In this document: positions 1 through 12,000 of the stretch, one piece after another
How the letters are laid out: each line of letters opens with the position of its first letter
How positions within the stretch are numbered: the first letter of the stretch is position 1
DNA from: a virus
Direction: 5' to 3' (one strand)
Length of the DNA: 28,548 nucleotides
Virus record (IMG/VR): IMGVR_UViG_3300020160_002184
Location: 1-28,548 of that record
Position numbers and translations under genes: made by a program
The notes under the pieces: generated by a model
What the model saw: the letters and a program-made list of their open reading frames with translations, nothing else
Told to the model about the DNA's origin: nothing
Databases searched by the model: none

Positions 1-3000
1 ATTGAGCTAGAATCACCAAAATCGTCAATGCTGATACTTGGCGCATAGAACACTGTGGTAGTACCGTCGCCTGTGGTGGTGTCACTGATTACATAATCTT
101 GCATGGATTCTGGGCCAATGTTACCACGGCCTATGTCATACACATATGATCCTGCATTGTGGCTAGCAATGCCAGTTCCAGCTGTACCACGCAGTAGCCC
201 CCTTAAGGAGTTGTCGGCTAAGTTGCGAGTGCGATAGGTAATTCTCTCACCGTTAATAGTTATTACACCAAGATTGCCTGCCGCAGGGTCTGGGTTGTCT
301 AGTGCCGCAGCATTGGTCACGTAGATAGTATCTGCGGCAGCACTGAGAGCTTGAGCTAATTGAGTTGTAGTCTGTTTAGTAATTCTATAGGTAGCCTGTA
401 CTCCGCGCATGTCTTGGAAAATGCGGAATCCAATAGCTTCAGGTACTACAGAATTAGTGCACTCAGTTGCAACTACAATATCACTGGCTTCAATGGCGCC
501 AGATGCCAAGATCAAATACTGACCGTCAACAGTGTAATCTTGTCCTTCAAACAGTCGGAAGCCGTTGAGTGTAACCCACAATCTACCAGCGTTGATTCCT
601 GTTCGCAGTAAATCAAATTCATTGGTAGGAATAGCAGTACACACAGTGTAGTCATAAGTGCCAGGTGCACCGCTTAAAGTACCAGTGTCATAGTCTGTGC
701 TGTCGTAGGGCTCGTTAATGGTGACGCCTGTGGTTACAGGGCCAACCCAAGTCAAGGTCAATAGTTTTTGTTGTGCAGTGTCGTTCCAGCTGGTCACTGT
801 AAATCTGTCACCAAGATTTACTGGTGCGATGAGTTCTACAGAACTACCAACAACATTATAATCAACCACAGTGGTAATTGCAATTAAAATTTCTAAGCCC
901 GAAGCTGGCGGTGAGTTGAACACCACTTGACGGCCTGGAACTTCGCTACCGTCCCAGTTTGTAACGCTGTAATCACCAGCAACTGCACCAAAACTTTGTA
1001 CTTGTAAAACATTATCAACCCAGACATTTACATCTGTTTGTGCATCAATAATTTGTTGGCTGTATCCACTTCTTTGTGGCAAACCAAAACTCATTGAACT
1101 ATCATCGCCAATCCACTCTATAGAAGCAGCTGGTCGTAAACGTACTCCGTTCTTGGTCACAACAAGATTGGGTGCATTGGTGCCGGTCAGTGTAGCTGAT
1201 AAGTTTAAAGTTTGGGTTGAAACTAGATTAGCATCAGCTACAAAGTTTTGTACAACTGGCGTACTCCAAGAATATTGGGACGGTGTTGTAAAGCCTAATA
1301 CAACCAATGCAACATTGTCTGTGGTGTTGATTGTAGTATTCCAGGTGACTTTGCTCTCCAATGTAGGCACAAAAGCAAACCAATATTCTACATTGGTTAT
1401 TTCAATACCCACAGGCACATTTTGCAAGGCCCTGTAATAGGTACTGCTGTTTTTAACAATGTCAAGTTTTACATATGAATTGTTAATAACCCATGGTACA
1501 CTGTCAATATAAGGTGCCCATGTTACCCCAGTCAAAGATTCACTATTAACAAAAGTAACTGCATTCCAAATTTCAGCACTATTCACCGGCACAATAACTG
1601 AAGATCCAGCTTCAGTACCAGTGTAGTTTGCTCTAAACAACTGGCTGCCGCCGCCAACTTCGTACACACTGATGTTTATGATATCACCAGAGGATGCATT
1701 AGTTATAACTTCAATAGTTTGATCATTCCAGTTGACATAATAGTCAAGCTCTTGAGTCAGATCAATCCCAGATGTTACATTGCTCACTATGATTTGCACT
1801 GGATGATCTACCACGCCTTCCCAGCTTAGTATGGAAGTAATTGCTGGATTGTAGGTATATCGAACTGTGGCAATTTGGAAACCATGTCCATCACTTTGCC
1901 AGTCAGATCCAGGGCGAGTAAACACTCGCATGTCTAGTGTGTCATATTCGCTGCCGTTGACCAGTTCTTCAGGTGCGTGTCCTTCGTAAGGACCAATGAA
2001 TTCACCACCGTTGACATTGATACTGGTAAAAGTTTCTCCCAGTGTTAGATCCGTAAATTCGCTTTGATATTGCGCATCCAGTGGTACGGTTCCCAAGAAA
2101 TAGTCGCCCCAAACTTGCACGCCTGGATAGTCAACGCCATCAATTAACAGTGGCAATTCAAGGCCAGGTAAATTTACTCCAGCAACATAGAATCCCATGG
2201 TACGATCTACACCTGACAACTCACTGGCAGGAACTTGGTCCCAATCTTCTAGGTTGAATGATGGTCCTACGTTGGCCGAGCTTCCATCTGAATTGTCAGC
2301 CCGCCACACACGGTCATCGTAACGTACCAAGGTACCATTTTCGTAAGTACCTGTGGGAGACCAAGTCAACACTTGTGTTTGGTACTGGAATCTATCATAC
2401 TTGATAACTGTACGGAAGTCTCTTACTAGATCATTGGTTAAGCGCACATAGGCTCTTGCACCTGTGCCGTTACCACCTTCAAACAACACTGTGGGAGTTG
2501 AACGATATCCTGAACCATAGTCAGTGATGTTTACTGCCACAACCTGACCAACACTGTTGATAACTGCTACACCAACTGCTGGCGTGACAGCATCACCCAC
2601 AATGGTAACTTGCGGTGCTGCTTGATATCCAGTGCCTTGGTTAACCATGACAATTTCACTCAAACTCAACAAGTAGTTGCTGTACCATTGCGAGTATGGC
2701 CACTCTTGCCAAACTGTGCTGCTGACCGGCAAATCACTCTTGTCATTGCTGATCTCTGCTGTGCCATGATCATAAGGTAACAATATTGGGCTGGTAAACT
2801 GTGGAATCTCTAGACTGGTATTGTAGTAGGCTGGCACATCAAAGTCAGACATGTCTCCAAAGAAAGTGTTCAGGCCATTATATTTGAGGTTGAACTCACG
2901 AACTTGCACGTGATAAGGTTTGACTTCTTGAATATAGTCAGAAACAAATTCTTGGTTGTCTCGCACATAGTTCTGGAATGGCAACAACTCACGGATTCTG

Positions 3001-6000
3001 TGGTCAACGTCAATGAGAGATGTTTTAATCAACCACTCTGGGGCGGAGAATTCACTCAGCACAAAATTAAACATCAGCACCAAAGCTCGGTTGCGTTCTA
3101 TTGCAAGATCATCTATGAACAATTCTTCGTTGATGGCCTGAATTATTTTGCGAGTTTCAATTACAGGTTCTTGATCAAAATACTGTGCATCAAACACTTC
3201 TAGGTCAAAACCAAATCGTCCCAGTGCATAGTTCCACAGTTCTTCAGAAAACTCTATAGTACCGTCTTGCAAGACCACACGACTCCAACCAGTGTCTTCA
3301 AGCAGGTAAATTTCAAACTTGTTTTGAGCATTGGCAGTGACCCGCACACTGCTGCCTACTGGTAAACTCAGTGTACTCAAGGCGCTGTATGTGGACACTT
3401 CAGCCACAGGCTTGATGCTGTTGTTATACCCTGGACGATACCAGTTAATATAACTCCAATAGTCTGGTGTGTTGTAATTTTGCACACGAGTTAGAATCAA
3501 CTGTCGGCCTCCCAACAATATTGGATCAGCTTCAACTGTGTAGATTGACCACAAGCCTCGATTGTTTGAGTCAGTAACAACCAAATAACGATAACCCAAG
3601 GGCACAGTATAGATATTTTGGAAACTTAAAATTTCCAAGTTGGCCACACGCAGGTCCCACAGTCCGCTATTGGCGCTGGGTTCAGGCTCAGCACTGTTTA
3701 ACAACACAAAACTGCGGCTTTCGCTGATGGGGTACTGTGCTAATACAAAATTGGCTCTTGTGAAATAATTACGCAGGGCTTCAAAACGATCCACAAACAT
3801 ACTTTGTCGTGGTCTGAACTGTATGCCATATCTTTCTGCCACATTCAAATTAGGGTCAGGAACTTTGTTACCAAACGTATCAATTCCACAGAAACTATCT
3901 TGCAATTTACGATACAAGTTTGCGCTCAAGAATCCATCAGCTCTGTCTTGAGCAATGAGTTCGTATTCTACGTGAACATTGTCGTTTGTGAATTCGCGAT
4001 CAAATTCAATGTTCAAGATAGTGTCTTCAGCTTCAATCAAAGTTTCGCAATTATACAACGCAATAGTGCTGGCATTGATTGGTGCAATATATGCAATACC
4101 ACTTGATCTTGGATTGCTGATATATTGCGATACAACGCTGATGGCTAGAGTTTTTCCTTTTTGTGTAGCAACGTCTGTTAGACCGCGGACCCAGAAGAAG
4201 TATTGGGTACTAAATGTGCCATCAGTGCTGAGTACTGAATTAATGCTATAACTCACTGTGTCATGCAGAATACCTGGACCAGTGTAATTGGCCGGTGGTA
4301 CTGGACTCACAATCCACTGATACACATCAACGCTGGATCCAGGAAAAATTTGTCCCCAACGACGGCTAGCGTACACAATGTCATCTTGGCTGGGATCAAT
4401 AAATCTCACTGTGCTAATATCCCACCATACTTCACCTACATGTTCTGCGCCCCAGGTTGTGCCACGAATGTTAACAGGACCTGCATTGTAGCTAGCAGGA
4501 TCTACAGCACCAATGTAATCAATATTTTGCTGTGCGGCACCTAGTATTTTGCCCTGCAACGGATTGAAAAAATCTAAAAATTCAGTCTTGGCCGATGTCA
4601 CGCGGTCATACAAGAACACCCCGTTGAGCAATCTAACATCCACTGTGGGCTGTTCGCTGTTTATTGGTACCCAGCTAGGAGTACGTGTTTGATTTTCAAA
4701 CACAAACACACTGCCAAAGTTAGCAGATGATGAGTCTTCAAAGTCATTTCCGGGCGCACCAATCATTAGATTACCAGAAGTGTAATTTACTGCTACGCCA
4801 AACTGATCATAGCTGTCAATGCTAACATTTGAAATTTGATCACCAAATACAAACTTACCTGGGTTGCTCACACTCATGCTTGAGCTAGGCAAGTAATTAA
4901 ACGTATAGGCTGCGCCGCTTTGTGCAATCACAGAGAAGAAGATAGTGGCGCCAGCGTCAAAGTCAGTAATGCCATCATCAAATATTGTTTCTAAATACAA
5001 GGTACCTTGCGGAGCACCCACTACCAAATTTGTAGCAGTAGTATCAATGCTCAGGCTTGATCCAAATGCTGCGTAGTCAACAGGATACGGACTTTCAATA
5101 GTTTGTGTATACGCAAAGGTGTTAAATCCTAAATTATAGAAAGTAGATCCTACACTACCAGGGGCCACTTGTAGTTTATCGCCCACTGGCGCTGCACCGC
5201 TGTTTTTTACGCTGAGAGTCAGATACCCATCAGTTGACACTGTGGCAGTAACGTTGGGAACTTCGGCATTAATGGCTGCTGCCAACCCTGCAACATTTTG
5301 ATTGGGCGCATTAGGCACTGCAACATCAATGTTGTTGACGCGAATAGTTTCGCCAGAAATCAGAGTAGGGTTGGGTGTGATTGCTGTGATAACCCCGTAA
5401 GTACGTGATTGGTTAACTTGACGTTCAACTACACCACCTTTGAAAATTTGCACACTGCTTTGTGGCGCACCTGCATACAAACTACAATTGTAGTTACACA
5501 ATGCTACGGCAGATCCATAATTGCTAAATTCGGCCACTGTGTTCTGTGATAAAGTTTGTACCAGTTTAAATTGATTGGTTTCAATCTGCACCTCGTCGCC
5601 CACAGCCAAATCAGCATTGAGAGTTACTGTATTGCCACTAACAGTGAATGTGTTGGGAAACGATGAAGTAGCAGCAGCCTCATTGATCAGGAATACATTA
5701 TTGACCAATACACTAACTGGAGCGGTCACTGTACCAAGCACAGTGAAACTAATTGAACTGGGATCAGTCCCGTAGATAAATCTTTGTACATCACGATCGT
5801 AAACATACACTGCACCAGCCTCGCTCTGGCTATTCACTGTGGCGTCAGGTGCTCCTACAATGAGAGTGCGGCCGTCTGTGCTGCAACTAATGGTTTCACC
5901 AAAGCGAACATTGGTGCCGCCTAGAGTAATAGTATCTACATAGGTAAAATACGACTGTGCTCTAGCTGCAATAATAGTGCCTTGGGCAGGACTGTTTAAG

Positions 6001-9000
6001 AAAGTGATATCTTTAGTTGAACTGTTGAAAGTGTAATCAATGTTGGGTCGTTGTAGCACTTCGTCAACTAGTATGGTAAAACTATAAATGTTGCTGACTG
6101 TAAACAAATATTCGTTTAGTGAGAACGTTGTGGCCAGTGCAGGTGGTGTATATGCAATGGTAAATCCAGTGATGCCACCTGTGCCATCAACACTAGTAAT
6201 AGTCAAAGTGATAGGGTTTGTGCCGCCAAAGCTGGCGCCGGCAATGGTTATTGTGTTGGTTACTACATAACCAGATCCTACCGCAAATATGCTAACGCTA
6301 CCAGCATCGCTACCAGGTTGGCCTACTTCTCCGCGTGTGCGAACAATGGTAAAGGCAGCATTGATTCCTGATCCACTGGTTGAAGTTTGTGGAACATTAT
6401 AATAAGTTTGTCCGTCAAGTTGTTTACGGCCCAATCTGCGAATTGTAACTACACTGTCAGCTGGTGGCACAGTAATAAAATTCACAGCAGTGTAAGATGC
6501 ATTTACAGTGTAATTTGTGCCAAGCAGATACAATGTATCATCCACAGTAACACTGATTTGAGTATCAGCATTGATTTGAATTGTGTTAGAAATTTCATAC
6601 GTAGTTGAATCACCGTCAGACAACGAACGTATAAATTGATCTTGCCAATCAACTTTACCATAGGCATGTACTCGATTATTGCCCGGCTCACCTATGTACA
6701 TCCAGCGTTCGTCTTGACTCATGACCACACTGTAACCAAACTCACCTTGATCAACTGATACAGATCCTGGAGTGGTCAGTAGTTGCCACAAGAAGTAAGG
6801 GTTAGCGCCAGGTTGAGCTGATCCTGGATCTTTGTAAATCACAGCCACATAGCCATTATTGGCCTGGCTTGCTGATCCCAAACTAGCACTGGCGCCTGCC
6901 ACTGCCCAGTCACGTTCACCAAAGTCTACTGCATTACCAAATCCTCTGGTACCGGCTACGCCCAGGGTAAGAATTGCATCACCATCAAGCAACGGGCTGA
7001 TTGGAATGTACTGATCCGCAGTGCTTTTAACATATACATAGACTGCACCTGTTGCAGTGCCACTGCCAAATCCATAATATGGGCTGCCAACCAAAGCAGC
7101 AAAACGATTTAATGCCTGGGCCACACTGTAACCATAGCGTTCGTTGGCATCAAGATTTTCTGGGGCCAGCGTGATTACATCGCTAAACACTTTCTGTTTT
7201 TCTAGCACTTGCCATTTGCCTGTGCCATCGTCGTCTACCCAAACTCTAGCTCCGGGCAAGATGTCATTGGCATACGGTAGTGTGCCCACGTCAGATGCTT
7301 GCGATACTCGCATGGTTTGCAGTGTAAATGCTAGGCCTGTGCCATTGATTACTGTGCGATTTCCAAGTGGTACAAACGCAATGGTTATCTTGGTCAAGGA
7401 TGGTACTGTCAGTACTTGATATACTCCATCAACTTCAGTATCAAAATACTTGATAATAATAGTATTGCCAACACTCAGTCCATGCTGTTCAGTGAAAATA
7501 GCAATGCTGGTACCATCAAGGTTGTCACAGATATGACTGATAACCCCAGGTACATGATTTGTTCGATAAATGTTCCAGTCATAGTCATTTACTTTGGCCA
7601 CCCAAATACTGGTGCCATTGTAAATGTTATTGATTTCAGCTTCAAGGCTAGCAGGATTTGTTAAATCAAAAACTGTGACGTCAACGTCATTAAGATTTAC
7701 ATATCCAGCAGATGGTAATGCTGTGTCTGTGGGGACATCATATGTTTCGGGCAATATGTTTGTGCTGGTAAGTTTATAACTTTGTCGCCAAATATCACTT
7801 AGTAAAATAGCTTGATCAGCCTGGCTTGTTTGTTGTGGGAAGACCACTTGTACCAAGCTAGGGCTGGCGCTGAGTAATGCACGGTTTAATCGCAGTTCAA
7901 AGAAACTGCGGTTAGCATTGGCGCCGTACACTGCACGTTGTACTGCCCAGTTTTCATAGATGTCATAATTTCCAGCTTCTTTGCCAAGGTTGGTATTAGA
8001 GAACAGCTCTGCTGCAAGAATAGTACCTTTGCTACCTAGGAATTGTCGATAAACATTGACCTGACTAACATCGTCAAGATTCAATGCAGCCATGTATTGG
8101 CGTGGGCGGAATCCGATCAACCCATAGCTCAAAAGATCATTGTCACCTTCAAGATTAGCATTGTTAAGATTGTAGCTGTTGGCCAGCTGGTTGGCTTTAT
8201 TGGCCAAGTTTGGCAATAGTCCTAGCTCAATCTGTGTATAATCGCTTTGTACCCAATCGTTGTAATTGAACAGCGCACTAGGTTGCACAATGGTCAACGC
8301 TGACCAATAGGTATTTTTGTACTTGACAATTTCGCCTTTGCTATAAGTGCGCAGGCCAGTCCATTCTTCAACATTATTTTGGTTGAGTATGAAACCTTGT
8401 GCGTCTACACTGCCATTCCACTCAGTGGTTGTGGCGGCCACAATATTCAAACGACTCTGGCGTGCACCAGTGACTGGCTCATAAATTAAATCGCCGAACA
8501 CTGACACATTGTCCAACACAATCATGTGTTCATAAGCGGTGTATTTAATATCAATAAAACTCAGAGTTTGGTCATTCAATGGTTGCACAGTGAATGTGTT
8601 ATCAAAACGCACAATGTTAAGATTGCGTGTAGATAATTCTCTACGATTTTGATCTAGTAATAAATCTTCGCTGGTCTGAGCACGAATGCTGTCTACTACA
8701 CCATCAGCTTTGGTAACTGATAAACTAAACGCCAAGGGGTTTAGATTAATTAGTGCATCTTCTGACCAGCCCTGTTGGCTCCAGTATAGAAATTCTGTTA
8801 CCATCTGTTGCCAGGTCAGTACATAACCATTGGCTTGATTTGTAAATGTTAGTCCTTGTGTTTCTAAGAATCTACCATAACTTAACAAAAAGTCAGCGAC
8901 ACTAGACAAACTACTAAAAATAAACCCATATGGTACTTGTACCACAGTTTTGGTATAAACAGTGGGTACTTGAACTGAAACACCGGCTGCTGTAATAGTT

Positions 9001-12000
9001 TGTAGTTTGCCTGCTGGTACACTTTGCAAAACATTAAAGTATGGTTGAGTGGTGCTGTAGCCACCTACTGAATATCCGCCTGCTACTCGTTGAACCAATA
9101 CAGAACTATAACTGGTTCTATCAAACGGTTGATTCTTATACAACAACAAATTATAACTTTCGTCAGGAATCAAGAAAGTAGTATTTGTTGAACTAGGGCT
9201 GGTCTTTTCTGTGTAAATTTTAATGTACTGTTTGTCTGAAAAGCTTGCCATTCGATAACATAAACGTACATCAAGATTGGCCAAATCAGCAGTGAGGTCT
9301 TGTGTAGAATCTAGTCCAGTTTGACGATTGTAGTCCACAATCCAGTCAATATAGCTGGCTTTGGATACACCATTGCCGTAAACTTCAATGCCGTTAGTAT
9401 CAAGACGATAACGGTTGTTGTAGAGATATTGATCAAATTCTGCGTTGTAACGATACAAATCTCTATCTGCAAACAGCGCAAAAAACTTGGCTGGTTTTGT
9501 CAATGCCAACAGTCTCATTACAGCAAAAGGATATGCACTTGAATTCCACCAAGAGGCTTCAACTGGTCCGCCATCACCAACACTCCAACTCTTGCGGAAC
9601 TGTTGTGGATCGTAAGTGCTGACCACACTTTGCAAAGGAGCCAGTAATTCGCCTTCGCTACCAGTTGGAATTACTTGTCCAAGTCCAGGTCTAGCAAATT
9701 CTGGTAAAATATAAGGTGCAATTGGGTCGCGCACCAAACCAGCTTCAAGGTCATCCCAAAGCACTAAGTTATCTGCGGTGTATGGGGCGGTGCCATAAGT
9801 TTCATCCCACCAGTCTGGTTTAATACTGAATCCCAGCATTTCCCAGGGCGTAAATTCAGGTTGCTGAGTATCATAAAAATATCGATAGATACCGCGCCAA
9901 GCGCCCAACAAGTTCTCACTATTAAGTCGATTCTGAGCTTCGCTATAGTTGTAGGTAAATTCGTTTGTGGCAGAATACTGTTGCTCTTTGTAGTCCAGTT
10001 TGTTCCATGCAACATAGCTTAAAAAGTCTTGTGCTAGAATATTATTAACGGCAGATGCAGAAAATCCAGTCTCACGGAACTGTCCAGGTATTACGTCATA
10101 CGCTGACAGCGGAACAGGGTTTCCATCTAATTTTAAGTTGTTGTAAATTCTAGTTTCAAACTCCAACAGCACATTATCTCTGATGTCACCAAAAGTTTTT
10201 GTTACTGACCCATCATGTCCTATGATAACTGTTTGATCACCTTTGGCAGTTTTTTGCACAACCACAGCAGGTTCCCAGGCTTGGTACAGTCCCAACTTGG
10301 TGGGTGTGTTGGGCACAAAATTGCCATATGTTTGCGCATATTCACGAATGGTAATTGCATCGCCCACGGCCAGTGTCACAAGAATAGTCACACGTGGTCC
10401 GTCTGTGGCCACAACGTATTCTAAGTCACGAGTGAGAATTTCATTATTGAGATACACGTTCATGCCAAGGTAGTTGGCAGATTCGTAGTTGTAAACTTGC
10501 AATGTATCAAACACATTAGAAGTAATAAAACTCACAGTGTAGTTGGTTTCGTTGTACACAGCGCCACTAGGCACCATGTCACTCCAATAAAACGGCTGTG
10601 TTTCTACTTTGCCTAGTGTGATGGTCTCCATGGCAGTGTCAAGGATATCAGCAGTGGTTCGGAAATTAATTTCTTGACTAAGCACTGCATCCAGCATCTG
10701 GTACTTGAATTTGATGTATTCCTGACTGTTGTAGTCTAGTGAATTAAAAATATTAAATTGGGTACTGCGTAAGAAATACCCAGCTACGGTCAGTGGCGCA
10801 GCCTGTTGCAAAATGGTTAAACCATAAGGACCAATATTGCCAAGGTCTCTGGTATTGTTGTCACCTGAGATTGCACCTGAAATACTTGGCAGATTCTCGC
10901 AAATACTTTGGTATTGCTGACGTATTGTGCCCAATGTAAATTGATTGCTATTGCCGTTGAGCGGATTGTTCTCAAGGTTAATTGGCACCTGGTAGAAAGC
11001 AACTTGACTGGTTTGGTCACTTAGCACCAAAACTTCAATTATGTCGCCAGGCACATAGATTTCTTTAAGAGTAATAAATGTACTATTGGTAGTTCTAGTG
11101 TAGGTATATTTGCTAGGTTCTTGAAAAGCTGATCCTACGTAAATTTTAATTACAGGCACTACATCTGTATCATTGACTCTGACGTCAAGATTTAGAGTAC
11201 TGGTGGAATATGTAAATTTAAATTGTTGGTATACTTTGGTAGTTGTTACTGCATTTTGCCAGCCAATCAATCGTTGATATGCTGTACGAGTTTCATACTC
11301 CCGAGCTGTTCCAGAACTGAGAGGCAGTGTAACTGACACGTTGTCAAGTGTGTAGATAAAAGAATCTTTGTACAAATTATTATCAAATACAATATCGCCA
11401 ACGTTTTGTAAATTAAGATACTGCAACGGAAATTTCAACACTACGTCAAGGATACCACTGTCGCCCACAGCATAGCTAAACAACTTACTGCCTAAAAAGT
11501 CTGAGCTGGGGTATGTGGCTCTATCACCAAAACTAATACCATTGGCATCATATACATTGAATAATGGCGCTTGTTGTACACCAGTTTTTTGTTGTGCTTC
11601 AAACCAAACTGTACCATCGTACCAAAAAGTTTTGCCCTTGCGGTCAGTTCCATCTAAACACACCGTACACTGGTCAGCTAGAATCAAAGCGTCTGACGCA
11701 GGTACTAAGTGTATAACAGGTTGTCCAGTATAAGGTGATGGTATAGGTGGGGTTGAATCCGGTGATACAAATTGCACTACCCAAATTTTATTTCTTACGT
11801 TGACATCTTCGTCAGCAGCAAAAGTTACTCTTGATCCATCTACTAGAGTATAGCCATCTACTGTGTAACCAGTACTGCCTTCTACATTGCTGAAAGCATC
11901 AGTTTCTTCAAAGTCAATGATGTCAATTGCGACTTTACCGTCGGTTCCCATGTTGAACAAACGGATTCCTGGTCGGAACTGAACAACTGGACGCTTGGCT

